Assembly: GCA_020249285.1 (NCBI GenBank)
Contig: JADCFX010000061.1
Location: 28,707 to 92,706, forward strand
Direction of reading: 5' to 3'
Source: Roseomonas sp.
GTDB lineage: Bacteria > Pseudomonadota > Alphaproteobacteria > Acetobacterales > Acetobacteraceae
DNA: 64,000 nt
How positions within the stretch are numbered: the stretch's first letter is position 1; each line of letters starts with the position of its first letter. A program made the position numbers and the translations under genes. Under the pieces are notes generated by a model. It saw nothing but the letters and a program-made list of their open reading frames with translations, was not told where the DNA came from and made no database searches. Positions 45,173 to 58,349 of this stretch are shown here, one piece after another.

Positions 45173-46141
45173 TCAGTCGGGGCGCGCGCCGGAAGCGCGC
45201 ACAACAGGCGCCCAGCGTGCGGTTTCCTGCCTGAGGAATTCCGCCAGCGCCTCAGGCGTGGAAGCTTCCAGCACCAGCCGACGCGCTGCCATCGCGGCGA
45301 CCAATTCCGGTTCCTTGAGCACGCTTTGCATGGCGGCATTGAGCTTCGCCAGGATCGGCGCGGGCAGGCCAGGTGGGGCCATCATCGCGGCCCAATCCAC
45401 ACCGTCAAAACCAGGCAGGCCGCTTTCCGCAATGGTGGGAATATCGGGTAGCAACGGCACGCGCTTGCCATTGGGCACACCGAGAATACGGAGCTTCCCT
45501 GCCTCCGCTTGCGGAATCCCATTGAGCGCGGTGGTGAAGGCGTAATCCACGCGCCCCGCGATCAATTCAGGCAAAAGCGCGCCACCGCCGCGATAGGGCA
45601 CATGGGTCGTGCGAATACCCGCCATCAGATTGAGTTGTTCGGCGGCCAAATGCCCCGCTGAGCCAATGCCGGAGGAGCCAAAATTCAATGCCTCGGGCCG
45701 CGCTTTGGCGGCGGCGATGATATCGGCAACGCTGCGAAAGGGCCTATCCACCGGCACGGCCAGCACATTGGGCACTTCGCCGATCAGCGAAACTGGCGTC
45801 AGATCCTTCAAGGGATCGAAGGGCAGATTGCCGTAAAGCGTGGGGTTGATGGCAAGCGGCCCGATCGTGCCAAGCAGCAGCGTATAGCCATCCGGCGCGC
45901 TCCGCGTGGTGGCTTCGGTCGCGATATTGCCGCCCGCGCCGGGGCGATTTTCGATCACGACAGGCTGGCCGAGCAATGCCTGCATGCGTGGCGCAATGGC
46001 GCGCGCAAAGACATCGGTGGAGCCGCCGGCAGCGAAGCCCACCAGCAGGCGAATGGTGCGAGAGGGGTATTCTTGCGCCAGTGCGGGCGCTGCCAAAGGC
46101 AGCAAAGCCAAACCAGCAAACAATTCGCGTTTCTTCATCAT
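45173..46141 (-). CDS. Bug-type receptor (tripartite tricarboxylate transporter substrate-binding protein)
   Basis: A 322-residue periplasmic receptor with a signal peptide (KKRELFAGLALLPLAAPALA) and the Bug segments RTIRLLVGFAAGGSTDVFA, VVIENRPGAGGNIA and GSSGIGSAGHL. It is the third orphan Bug gene in the window, again without TctAB. It lies 21 bases downstream of hisD on the same strand and could be transcribed from that operon. Confidence 0.87.
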   Translation of the reverse strand: MMKKRELFAGLALLPLAAPALAQEYPSRTIRLLVGFAAGGSTDVFARAIAPRMQALLGQPVVIENRPGAGGNIATEATTRSAPDGYTLLLGTIGPLAINPTLYGNLPFDPLKDLTPVSLIGEVPNVLAVPVDRPFRSVADIIAAAKARPEALNFGSSGIGSAGHLAAEQLNLMAGIRTTHVPYRGGGALLPELIAGRVDYAFTTALNGIPQAEAGKLRILGVPNGKRVPLLPDIPTIAESGLPGFDGVDWAAMMAPPGLPAPILAKLNAAMQSVLKEPELVAAMAARRLVLEASTPEALAEFLRQETARWAPVVRASGARPD

Positions 46142-46162
46142 GGTCCCGGCCTTTTTTCTTGA

Positions 46163-47452
46163 TCAGTTCAGGCGGATGCTGATGCTCCGCCCATGAGCTT
46201 GCAGCCCTTCAGCTTCCGCCAAAGCCACCGCTGCCGGGCCGATCTGCGCGAGTGCCGCGCCATCAGCTTCCACCCAGCTTGTGCGCTTCAGGAAATCGAA
46301 ACTCGAAAGCCCGGAGGCAAAGCGTGCGGTGCGGCCTGTGGGCAGCACATGGTTCGGGCCTGCGATGTAATCCCCAACGGCTTCCGGGCAGAAGCGGCCC
46401 AGAAACGCCGCGCCAGCATGGCGAATAAGTGCCAGCAAGCCGCGCGGATCATCCACCATCAATTGCAGATGCTCGGGCGCGAGACGATTGGTGAGCGCCG
46501 CCGCTTCCGCAAGATTGTGCACCAGAATAACCGCGCCATGGCGCGCCCAGCTTTCGCCGGCAATCGCGGCGCGCGGCAGGGTTTTCAGCGCGTGTTCCAC
46601 CGCCTGCGCCACCGCATCCGCCAGCGCCGCATCGGGCGTGATCAGGATGGATTGCGCGCTTTCATCATGTTCGGCTTGGGCCAGCAAATCCATCGCCACA
46701 TGGGCAGGATCATTGGCGGCATCGGCAATCACCACCACTTCCGAAGGCCCGGCGATGGAATCAATACCAACCCGGCCAAAGACTTGGCGCTTTGCTTCCG
46801 CGACATAGGCATTGCCGGGGCCCACAATCCGATCCACCGGCGCGATGCTGCCCGTGCCCCAGGCCAGCGCTGCGACGGCTTGCGCACCGCCAATGCGGTA
46901 AATCTCCGTCACGCCTGCGCGCTTGGCTGCGGCCAGCACGAGCGGATTGAGCGCGCCATCCGGCGTTGGCACCGCCATGGCAATGCGCGGCACGCCAGCG
47001 GCGCGCGCCGGCAGCGCATTCATCAGCACGGAAGACGGATAGGCCGCCTTGCCGCCGGGGACGTAAATGCCAACCGCATCCACCGGCCCCCAGCGGAGCC
47101 CAAGCGTGAGACCAGCATCGTCGCGCATCACCAAATCCTGCGGCAATTGCGCGCGGTGGAAGGTTTCGATCCGTTGCGCCGCCAGGTTGAGCGCGGCGCG
47201 GAGAGCTGGCGCGATGGTCGCATCCGCTGCTTCAATTTCTGCGGGCGTGACGCGCAGCGCGGCAGCATTGGCGGGCTGCCAGCGATCAAAACGTGCGGTG
47301 TAGTCCATCAGCGCCGCATCGCCGCGCGCGCGGATATCGGCGATGATGCCGGCTACCACGCCATCAACCTTTTGCGTGGTTTCGCGGGCGTCATCCAATA
47401 GCGCGGCGAAGGCAGCTTCAAAGCCTGCGTCACGCGTATCCAACCGCTTCAT
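46163..47452 (-). CDS. hisD: histidinol dehydrogenase HisD
   Basis: A 429-residue zinc enzyme making the last two oxidations of histidine synthesis. Family segments: [66 protein letters not shown], and [10 protein letters not shown] with the catalytic Glu-His pair. It overlaps hisG by four bases (ATGA). Confidence 0.95.
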   Translation of the reverse strand: MKRLDTRDAGFEAAFAALLDDARETTQKVDGVVAGIIADIRARGDAALMDYTARFDRWQPANAAALRVTPAEIEAADATIAPALRAALNLAAQRIETFHRAQLPQDLVMRDDAGLTLGLRWGPVDAVGIYVPGGKAAYPSSVLMNALPARAAGVPRIAMAVPTPDGALNPLVLAAAKRAGVTEIYRIGGAQAVAALAWGTGSIAPVDRIVGPGNAYVAEAKRQVFGRVGIDSIAGPSEVVVIADAANDPAHVAMDLLAQAEHDESAQSILITPDAALADAVAQAVEHALKTLPRAAIAGESWARHGAVILVHNLAEAAALTNRLAPEHLQLMVDDPRGLLALIRHAGAAFLGRFCPEAVGDYIAGPNHVLPTGRTARFASGLSSFDFLKRTSWVEADGAALAQIGPAAVALAEAEGLQAHGRSISIRLN

Positions 47453-48150
47453 GCGGCGGCTTCCAAAGCAGCGCGGAAGCGCGCGATCCAGCCGCCAATA
47501 GCCTCGGGCCGGGTTTTCAATGCGGTGCGGTTGACGATGAGCTTGGAGGTGACATGAGCGATCACTTCACCTTCCTTCAGCCCATTGGCCTTCAGCGTTG
47601 AACCCGTTTGCACCAAATCCACAATCAGCTTGGCGAGCCCCATGGAAGGCGCCAATTCCATCGCGCCGTTCAGATGCACAATCTCCGCCTGCACGCCGCG
47701 CGCGGCGAAATGGCGCTGCGCGATATTCGGGTATTTGGTGGCGACCGTGATGCGTGACCAGCGGCGCGGATCATCCGGGGTGGCGTTTACCGGTTCGGCA
47801 ATCGAAACCCGGCAGCGGCCAATGCCCAAATCAAGCGGGGCATAGATTTCCGGATAATCGAATTCCATCAGCACATCGGAACCACAAACACCAATCGCCG
47901 CCGCGCCATGGGCCACGAAAGTCGCGACATCGAAGGGGCGCACGCGTATGACATCCACTGCGGGATCATTGGTGGGGAAGCGGAGCCGACGGCTATCCTC
48001 ATCCGCGTAATCTTCCGCCGGGATCAGGCCGGCGCGTGACAGCACGGGGTGCAGTTCCTTCAGAATGCGCCCCTTGGGGAGGGCAATCACCAGCGGCGTA
48101 TCGGTTTCAGCCGGTGCGCCATTCAGCGCATTGGGGATCGGGATATCCAT
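47449..48150 (-). CDS. hisG: ATP phosphoribosyltransferase HisG, short form
   Basis: A 233-residue enzyme catalysing the first step of histidine synthesis. [13 protein letters not shown] and [17 protein letters not shown] are diagnostic. The C-terminal regulatory ACT-like domain of the long form is missing, so a HisZ partner encoded elsewhere should be needed. An N-terminal extension of about 18 residues precedes the core. The start lies two bases after the murA stop. Confidence 0.93.
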   Translation of the reverse strand: MDIPIPNALNGAPAETDTPLVIALPKGRILKELHPVLSRAGLIPAEDYADEDSRRLRFPTNDPAVDVIRVRPFDVATFVAHGAAAIGVCGSDVLMEFDYPEIYAPLDLGIGRCRVSIAEPVNATPDDPRRWSRITVATKYPNIAQRHFAARGVQAEIVHLNGAMELAPSMGLAKLIVDLVQTGSTLKANGLKEGEVIAHVTSKLIVNRTALKTRPEAIGGWIARFRAALEAAA

Positions 48151-48152
48151 GA

Positions 48153-49415
48153 CTACCTGTCCGCCAGTCTTTCAATATCGGCGCCCACCGCCGCGAGTTT
48201 CGCTTCCACCCGTTCATAGCCGCGATCGAGGTGATAGACGCGGTTCACAATCGTCTCACCTTCCGCTGCCAATCCGGCGAGAATGAGCGAGACTGAGGCG
48301 CGCAAATCAGTCGCCATCACCGGCGCGCCGGATAGCTTTTTCACGCCGCGCACAATGGCGGAAGCGCCGTGGAAATTGATGCGTGCACCCATGCGCGAAA
48401 GCTCCGGCACATGCATGAAGCGGTTTTCGAAAATGGTTTCCGTGATCATGGAAGCGCCATCCGCCACGCACATCAAAGCCATGAATTGCGCCTGCATATC
48501 TGTGGCGAAGCCCGGGAAGGGTTCGGTCATCACATCAGCGCCGCGAAGCCCATTGCTGCGCGTTACACGCAGCCCGCCTTCTTCCTCCGCGACATCCACG
48601 CCGGCTTCGCGCAGCGTGCGCGTCACCGCGCCCAGATGATCCAGCCGCGCGCCTTGCAGCAGCAGCGACCCGCCGGTGATGGCGGCGGCACAGGCAAAGG
48701 TGCCGGCTTCAATCCGGTCCGCGATAATCGGATGCGTCGCGGCGCCAAGGCTTGCCACCCCTTCAACCAGCAGCCGATCCGTGCCGATGCCTTCAATCCG
48801 TGCGCCCATGCGCATCAGGCAGGCGGCAAGATCGGTGATTTCAGGCTCTCGTGCCGCGTTCAAAATTTCGCTTTGCCCGCGCGCCAAAGCCGCTGCCATC
48901 AGGATGTTTTCCGTGGCGCCAACCGAGACTTGCGGGAAGATGATGCGCGCACCCTTCAGGCCGCCAGGTGCGCGGGCTTCAATGTAGCCGGCGGTAATCT
49001 CGATCTCCGCGCCCATTTGCTCAAGCGCTTTCAGGTGCAGATCAACCGGGCGCGTGCCGATGGCGCAGCCGCCGGGCAGGCTAACGCGTGCGCGGCCGTG
49101 GCGGGCCAGCAAGGGGCCGAGCACGAGGACCGAGGCCCGCATCTTGCGCACTAGGTCATAAGGTGCTTCCAGATCGGTCGCGGCGCCGCTGATGGTGATG
49201 CTGCGCGCGGTTTTGTCGCGTTCAACGGCTAGCCCGTGATGCTTCAGCAAGCCCGCCATGGTAGCGACATCTGCCAGATCAGGCGCATTGGTGAGCGTGA
49301 GCGGGCCATCGGCCAGCAACCCCGCCGCCATCAGGGGCAGGGCGGCATTCTTGGCGCCGGAGACCGGGATATTGCCCGAAAGCACGTGCCCGCCGCGGAT
49401 GAGAATACGGTCCAT
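48153..49415 (-). CDS. murA: UDP-N-acetylglucosamine 1-carboxyvinyltransferase MurA
   Basis: A 420-residue enzyme for the first committed step of peptidoglycan synthesis. K22 ([10 protein letters not shown]) and the catalytic, fosfomycin-reactive C117 ([16 protein letters not shown]) are present, with DMQAQFMAL and [13 protein letters not shown] typical of MurA. Its ATG shares one base with the dcd stop (TGATG). Cysteine rather than aspartate at position 117 predicts no intrinsic target resistance. Confidence 0.95.
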   Translation of the reverse strand: MDRILIRGGHVLSGNIPVSGAKNAALPLMAAGLLADGPLTLTNAPDLADVATMAGLLKHHGLAVERDKTARSITISGAATDLEAPYDLVRKMRASVLVLGPLLARHGRARVSLPGGCAIGTRPVDLHLKALEQMGAEIEITAGYIEARAPGGLKGARIIFPQVSVGATENILMAAALARGQSEILNAAREPEITDLAACLMRMGARIEGIGTDRLLVEGVASLGAATHPIIADRIEAGTFACAAAITGGSLLLQGARLDHLGAVTRTLREAGVDVAEEEGGLRVTRSNGLRGADVMTEPFPGFATDMQAQFMALMCVADGASMITETIFENRFMHVPELSRMGARINFHGASAIVRGVKKLSGAPVMATDLRASVSLILAGLAAEGETIVNRVYHLDRGYERVEAKLAAVGADIERLADR

Positions 49416-49969
49416 CAGAGTTTCGGCAACGCAACGCCGCGCTGGCCCATATACTTGCCGCGGCGGTCTGCGTAGCTGACCTCGGGCGGTGCATCGCCCT
49501 TCAGGAACAGGAATTGGCAGACGCCTTCATTGGCATAGACCTTGGCGGGCAGGGGGGTGGTATTGCTGATTTCGATGGTGACCTGGCCTTCCCATTCGGG
49601 CTCAAGCGGCGTGACATTCACAATCAGCCCGCAGCGCGCATAGGTGGATTTGCCAAGGCAGATCACCAGGATATCGCGCGGGATGCGGAAATATTCGACC
49701 GTGTGGGTCAGCACGAAGGAATTGGGCGGGATGATGCAAACGGGACCCTTGCGCGTCACAAAACCATCTTCGGAGAAGGCCTTGGGGTCCACAATGGCAT
49801 TATCAACATTGGTGAAGATCTTGAATTCATCCGCGGCCCGCGCGTCATAGCCATAGGAAGACAGGCCGTAGGAAATAACGCCTTCCCGGCGCTGCGCTTC
49901 CACAAAGGGTTCGATCATGCCGTGTTCCGCCGCCATATTGCGGATCCAGCTATCGGGCATGATGGGCAT
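49415..49969 (-). CDS. dcd: dCTP deaminase
   Basis: A 184-residue enzyme converting dCTP to dUTP for thymidylate synthesis. Diagnostic: [40 protein letters not shown] and GVCQFLFL. It is the first gene of dcd-murA-hisG-hisD. Confidence 0.94.
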   Translation of the reverse strand: MPIMPDSWIRNMAAEHGMIEPFVEAQRREGVISYGLSSYGYDARAADEFKIFTNVDNAIVDPKAFSEDGFVTRKGPVCIIPPNSFVLTHTVEYFRIPRDILVICLGKSTYARCGLIVNVTPLEPEWEGQVTIEISNTTPLPAKVYANEGVCQFLFLKGDAPPEVSYADRRGKYMGQRGVALPKL

Positions 49970-50067
49970 GGTGTTCTGGCCTGGCTAAATTGGGCGCGGC
50001 GCGGCCACGCCGGGGAGCGGTGGATTAGCCCAAGCGGGGCGGTGGGGCAACCAGCGGGGCCATAGGC

Positions 50068-51258
50068 CTACGCCGCCGCCACCTTCATGGGCCGCGTGAT
50101 CCAATTCACCACCACCGCAATCACGCCCACCACCATCATCACCGGCCAAAAGGCGGCGTAGCTGCCGGTGGCATCCACCACCCAGGCGCCGGCACCCGCG
50201 CCCAGAAACCCGCCCATTTGGTGGGAGAAGAAGCAAATCCCGTAAAGTGCGCCCAGATCCGCCACACCAAAGCGCCGCGCAATGGCCGCCGAGGTCAAGG
50301 GAACGGTACCCAGCCAGATAAAACCCATCACGGCGGCAAAGATCAGCGTGCCCCATTCGGTGGGCGTGACATTGGCGAAAATCGCAATCGCAATCGTGCG
50401 GACCATGTAGATCCCGCCCAAAGCCACTTCTGGCCGGATGCTATTGCCGATCCGCCCGCAGAGCCATGATCCCGGGATATTGAACAGCCCCACCAGCATC
50501 AGCGCCGTCACGCCAAGCCCCGCCGGCAGGCCGCAAAGCGAAAGATGCGCCGGCAGATGCGTCGTCAAAAACGCCAATTGAAAGCCGCAGGCGAAGAAGC
50601 CGAGCGTCAGCAGCGCGAAATCACGCTGCGCCAAGGCGCGCTTTGCAAGCGCGGGCAGGCCGGCCAGCCCGGTCGGGCGCCCGGTGCTGGGGCCGGGCGG
50701 CGCCCATTCCAGTCGGGGTGCCACGAAGACCATCAGCGCCATGGTGGCCGCCAGCATGAAAAAGGCGCCTGAGGTGCCGTAATCCGTAATGCCCCATTGC
50801 ACGAAGGGGATCAGCGCCGCTTGCCCGATGGACCCGCCTGCGGAAGCAAGCCCCAAAGCATCGCCCCGGCGGTTTTCCGGCACGGCACGCGCGACAGCGC
50901 CAAGCACGGTGCCCGACCCCGCCGCCGCTACGCCAAGCGCTGTCAGAACGCCGATGCCAATGATAAGGCTTGGCGTGCTGGGCCATATGGCGGGCAGGAT
51001 CAGGCCTATGGCGTAAATGACCGCGCCCCCCAAAGCCACGCGCCCGGCGCCGATCTTATCCGCCAAAGCCCCGGCCAGCGGCTGGCCCACGCCCCAAAGC
51101 AAATTATGCAGCGCCACCGCAGCGCCATAGGCAAAGGCGGGGATGGCGTGCTCCGCCCCCAGTGGGAGTAGGAAAAGCCCAAAAGTCTGTCGCGCCCCAA
51201 GCGCTAAGGAGACTGAGGCAGCGGCGGCGATGACGACAATCCAGGCTTGTGCGGGCAT
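50068..51258 (-). CDS. MFS transporter
   Basis: A 396-residue protein with about twelve membrane segments. The loop GQPLAGALADKIGAGRVALG is the conserved MFS motif A region between segments 2 and 3, and the layout resembles monocarboxylate or oxalate/formate antiporter-like transporters. It is divergent from rplK across a 201-bp gap. Substrate unknown. Confidence 0.85.
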   Translation of the reverse strand: MPAQAWIVVIAAAASVSLALGARQTFGLFLLPLGAEHAIPAFAYGAAVALHNLLWGVGQPLAGALADKIGAGRVALGGAVIYAIGLILPAIWPSTPSLIIGIGVLTALGVAAAGSGTVLGAVARAVPENRRGDALGLASAGGSIGQAALIPFVQWGITDYGTSGAFFMLAATMALMVFVAPRLEWAPPGPSTGRPTGLAGLPALAKRALAQRDFALLTLGFFACGFQLAFLTTHLPAHLSLCGLPAGLGVTALMLVGLFNIPGSWLCGRIGNSIRPEVALGGIYMVRTIAIAIFANVTPTEWGTLIFAAVMGFIWLGTVPLTSAAIARRFGVADLGALYGICFFSHQMGGFLGAGAGAWVVDATGSYAAFWPVMMVVGVIAVVVNWITRPMKVAAA

Positions 51259-51305
51259 GCCCCCTTATGGCGAAGCGAAGCACCCTTGGCCAGATGGAAA
51301 CCCGC

Positions 51306-51334
51306 TTGACGCGCACGCCCACACCCCCTAAACG
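51306..51334 (+). promoter_or_regulatory. candidate sigma-70 promoter for the rplK operon
   Basis: TTGACG (51306-51311), a 17-bp spacer and TAAACG (51329-51334) give a good match, with a leader of about 120 bases before rplK. Confidence 0.6.
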
Positions 51335-51428
51335 ACTTCTTCCGCCGCACCGCCCCGGGAGCAATCCAGGGGCTGTTTGGCGTTTCGGGGAACGCGGGAG
51401 ACCTTTTACTGGTCGCATGCACCGCGGG

Positions 51429-51450
51429 CCTCTCGGGTTTATGAGAGAGG
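51429..51450 (+). promoter_or_regulatory. hairpin covering the rplK ribosome-binding site
   Basis: CCTCTC (51429-51434) can pair with GAGAGG (51445-51450), which is itself the Shine-Dalgarno of rplK nine bases before its GTG. Such masking fits L1-type autogenous control of the L11-L1 message, although the L1-binding fold was not verified. Confidence 0.5.
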
Positions 51451-51459
51451 ATTTAGACA

Positions 51460-51894
51460 GTGGCGAAGAAGATCGCAGGCTATATCAAGCTGCAGATCCC
51501 GGCTGGCAAGGCTAATCCCTCGCCGCCCGTGGGTCCGGCGCTTGGTCAGCGTGGCCTGAATATCATGCAATTCGTGAAGGAATTCAACGCGGCGACGCAG
51601 CAGATGGAACCGGGCACGCCCACACCCGTGGTCATCACGGCTTATTCGGACCGCAGCTTTTCCTTCATTACCAAGACGCCGCCCAATACGTATTTTCTGC
51701 TGAAGGCCGCGAAGCTCGATAAGGGCTCAACCGCGCCGGGCAAGGCCGCGCCGATTGGCCGCGTGACCAAGTCTCAGCTTGTCGAAATCGCCAAGGTGAA
51801 GATGCAGCACATGAACGCCAATGACGTTGACGCTGCCGTGAGCATGCTTGCGGGTTCCGCCCGCGCCATGGGCCTGACCGTGGTGGAGGGCTAA
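51460..51894 (+). CDS. rplK: 50S ribosomal protein L11
   Basis: A 144-residue L11 protein of the GTPase-associated centre ([38 protein letters not shown]). GTG start with GAGAGG upstream. It heads rplKAJL-rpoBC. The usual secE-nusG pair is not upstream; an MFS gene diverges instead. Confidence 0.96.
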   Translation: MAKKIAGYIKLQIPAGKANPSPPVGPALGQRGLNIMQFVKEFNAATQQMEPGTPTPVVITAYSDRSFSFITKTPPNTYFLLKAAKLDKGSTAPGKAAPIGRVTKSQLVEIAKVKMQHMNANDVDAAVSMLAGSARAMGLTVVEG

Positions 51895-51898
51895 GATC

Positions 51899-52603
51899 AT
51901 GGCACAGCAAGGTAAGCGCCTGAAGGCGGCCTATACGGGTTTTGACCGCGAAAAGACCTATGCACTGGCTGAGGCGGTAAAGCTCGCCCGCGGCGCGGCC
52001 AAGGCGAAATTCGACGAAACCATTGAAATTTCGATGAATCTTGGCATTGACCCTCGCCATGCAGACCAGATGGTGCGCGGCGTTGTCGGCCTGCCGCATG
52101 GCACCGGCAAGACCGTGCGCATTGGCGTCTTTGCCCGTGGCGCCAAGGCTGATGAAGCCAAGGCCGCCGGCGCGGATGTGGTGGGTGCAGACGACCTGGC
52201 TGCCCTGGTGCAGGAAGGCAAGATCGAGTTCGATCGCTGCATCGCGACCCCGGACATGATGGGCCTGGTGGGCCGGCTTGGTAAGGTGCTCGGCCCCCGC
52301 GGCCTGATGCCGAACCCGAAGCTTGGCACCGTCACCATGGATGTGAAGGGTGCGGTGACCGCGGCCAAGGCTGGTCAGGTGGAATTCCGCGCTGAGAAGG
52401 CTGGGATTGTTCATGCCGGCATCGGCAAGGCGTCCTTCGCTGAAGCGCAGCTGCTTGAAAATGCTCGCGCTTTCGTCGAAGCGATCCAGCGCGCCCGCCC
52501 GACCGGCGCCAAGGGGACCTATGTGAAGAAGGTGGCGGTTTCCTCCACCATGGGCCCCGGTGTGAAGGTGGATGTCACCAGCCTTTCGGCTTCGGCCAAT
52601 TAA
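51899..52603 (+). CDS. rplA: 50S ribosomal protein L1
   Basis: A 234-residue L1 protein of the ribosomal stalk near the E site ([53 protein letters not shown]). It starts four bases after rplK. L1 is the known translational repressor of the L11-L1 message. Confidence 0.96.
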   Translation: MAQQGKRLKAAYTGFDREKTYALAEAVKLARGAAKAKFDETIEISMNLGIDPRHADQMVRGVVGLPHGTGKTVRIGVFARGAKADEAKAAGADVVGADDLAALVQEGKIEFDRCIATPDMMGLVGRLGKVLGPRGLMPNPKLGTVTMDVKGAVTAAKAGQVEFRAEKAGIVHAGIGKASFAEAQLLENARAFVEAIQRARPTGAKGTYVKKVAVSSTMGPGVKVDVTSLSASAN

Positions 52604-52920
52604 GGTTTAGGCGCGGCCCTTGGCCGTGCATTGGATTCGCTTGGTCCTTATGGGGCCGAGCGGGCAGGGGATGGCCTTTGGCCATTTCCGAACCTGTCGG
52701 AGACCTCCTGTTGTTCTTCGGGACAATAAAGGGCCCTCGGGCTCGCAGGGGATAGACGGGGTGCCCAAGCAGAGACCTCCCAGGGTTAGTCCCTGGTTTG
52801 GCTTGGTTTGGCGTTCCGGACTGACAGGCGAACCGGGGTTGGTGCCATACCGGTGCCGGCCCCCGAGTGAACCCGGCTGGAGCCCTTCCAAAAGGCCCTA
52901 GTCACCGACGGAGACGTAGA
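52604..52920 (+). promoter_or_regulatory. non-coding leader of rplJL (L10-leader-type region)
   Basis: This 317-bp gap holds no gene. Hairpin-forming segments include GCGCGGCC-CTT-GGCCGTGC (52611-52629, one mismatch) and CGGGG (52834-52838) with CCCCG (52861-52865) enclosing GGT...ACC. In many bacteria this position carries the RNA leader bound by the L10-L12 complex. The Rfam consensus was not verified here. GGAG at 52910-52913 is the rplJ ribosome-binding site. Confidence 0.5.
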
Positions 52921-53436
52921 GTGGAAAGATCGGAGAAGCGCGAATTCGTCGAATCCCTCGCCACGATCTTCGCCGAGACCTCCTTCGTGCTGGTTGCCCG
53001 CAATGCCGGGTTAACTGTCGCGGATGTGAGTGAGCTTCGGCGTAAGATGCGCGCGGCTGGGGCTTCGTATAAGGTCGCGAAGAACCGCTTGGCCACCCGC
53101 GCCCTCGAAGGCACCCGCTTCCAAGGCATCTCGCCATTGCTGAAGGGTCCGACCGCGCTTGCGTGGTCGACCGACCCAGTGGCTGTGGCGAAAACCGCCG
53201 TGGAGTTCGCCAAAACAAACGATAAGTTTGTTGTCCTGGGCGGTGCTCTTGGAACCCAGACGCTGAGCGCCGATGGCGTGAAGGCTCTGGCCGAGCTGCC
53301 GTCCCTGGAGACGCTGCGCGCGCAGCTTGTGGGTCTTATCCAGACCCCGGCGACGCGGATTGCGGGCGTGCTTCAGGCCCCTGGTGGGCAGGTGGCGCGG
53401 GTGTTGGCGGCATACGCCAAGAAGGACGCGGCCTGA
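52921..53436 (+). CDS. rplJ: 50S ribosomal protein L10
   Basis: A 171-residue L10 protein that anchors the L7/L12 stalk ([38 protein letters not shown]). The GTG at 52921, seven bases after GGAG, is preferred: the longer frame upstream adds a run of Arg with no family match. Confidence 0.95.
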   Translation: MERSEKREFVESLATIFAETSFVLVARNAGLTVADVSELRRKMRAAGASYKVAKNRLATRALEGTRFQGISPLLKGPTALAWSTDPVAVAKTAVEFAKTNDKFVVLGGALGTQTLSADGVKALAELPSLETLRAQLVGLIQTPATRIAGVLQAPGGQVARVLAAYAKKDAA

Positions 53437-53448
53437 GGCCCGGATTAG

Positions 53449-53474
53449 CCCCCGGAGGCATGCCGCCCTGGGGG
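53449..53474 (+). promoter_or_regulatory. hairpin between rplJ and rplL
   Basis: CCCCC (53449-53453) pairs with GGGGG (53470-53474) around a 16-base loop in the 84-bp gap. It may set the higher rplL expression known for this operon or serve as a processing site. Confidence 0.45.
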
Positions 53475-53520
53475 AGTTGCAAGAACCAAACCAAGATACT
53501 AGATCAAGGAGTACAAAGAC

Positions 53521-53895
53521 ATGGCTGATCTCGCGAAGTTGGTGGACGAGCTGTCCGCCCTGACCGTTCTGGAAGCTGCCGAGCTTTCCAAGCTGCTAGA
53601 AGAAAAGTGGGGCGTTTCCGCCGCCGCGCCAGTGGCCGTGGCCGCTGCGCCGGCTGCTGCCGCTGCCCCGGCTGCTGAAGCGCAGACGGAATTCACGGTC
53701 ATTCTGGCCGCCGGTGGCGACAAGAAGATCAATGTCATCAAGGAAATTCGTACCATCACGGGCCTTGGCCTGAAGGAAGCGAAGGACCTGGTGGAAGGCG
53801 CGCCGAAGACTGTGAAGGAAGGCGTGTCGAAGGACGAAGCTGACAAGATCAAGAAGGTGCTGGAAGAAAACGGCGCCACGGTCGAAGTGAAGTAA
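53521..53895 (+). CDS. rplL: 50S ribosomal protein L7/L12
   Basis: A 124-residue stalk protein. An N-terminal dimerisation helix is followed by an Ala/Pro-rich hinge (about 39-59) and the C-terminal factor-binding domain ([40 protein letters not shown]). AAGGAG sits nine bases before the ATG. Confidence 0.96.
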   Translation: MADLAKLVDELSALTVLEAAELSKLLEEKWGVSAAAPVAVAAAPAAAAAPAAEAQTEFTVILAAGGDKKINVIKEIRTITGLGLKEAKDLVEGAPKTVKEGVSKDEADKIKKVLEENGATVEVK

Positions 53896-54091
53896 GACTT
53901 CGGGCCGGCCCTGGGCATCCGCTGCCGGGGCCGGACGAAAAAAAGACTGGGCGCGGGTGGAACCTCCCTGAAAAGGGGTCAGGTGCCGCCCGTGCCCGCG
54001 TTTCTCCGGTCCCGGACCGGGGAGGCGTTCAGCGGGTAACCCGCGCCGGCAGGGTAGGCCGGCAGGATAGATAGAGAAGAGCAGGACAGGC
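53896..54091 (+). promoter_or_regulatory. rplL-rpoB gap with strong hairpin
   Basis: TTCG...CCGGCCC (53899-53911) pairs with GGGCCGG...CGAA (53928-53939). An A-run, not a T-run, follows, so it is not a standard intrinsic terminator. The position matches the partial attenuator that lowers rpoBC relative to rplJL in other bacteria. The rest of the 196-bp gap shows nothing I can name. Confidence 0.5.
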
Positions 54092-58267
<4,176 letters not shown>

Positions 58268-58300
58268 TGGATCAGCTTAGTCTTTTTCTCTCACCGCTCA

Positions 58301-58325
58301 GCCGCCACGAAGCCTTCGTGGCGGC
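58301..58325 (+). repeat. long perfect hairpin between rpoB and rpoC
   Basis: GCCGCCACGAAG (58301-58312) and CTTCGTGGCGGC (58314-58325) are perfectly complementary around a single base, in the 82-bp rpoB-rpoC gap. No T-run follows on the + strand. An RNase processing site or a dispersed palindrome are both possible. Confidence 0.6.
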
Positions 58326-58349
58326 GGCCCCGCTCAAGAGGTTGGCCGC

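Noticed and set aside
46193..47401. 402-codon plus-strand frame opposite hisD
   Set aside because: hisD is unambiguous on the minus strand and overlaps hisG; the opposite frame is a codon-bias shadow.
53905..53940. Intrinsic terminator between rplL and rpoB
   Set aside because: The stem is strong, but the following run is A, not T, on the transcribed strand; it was kept only as an attenuator or processing hairpin.
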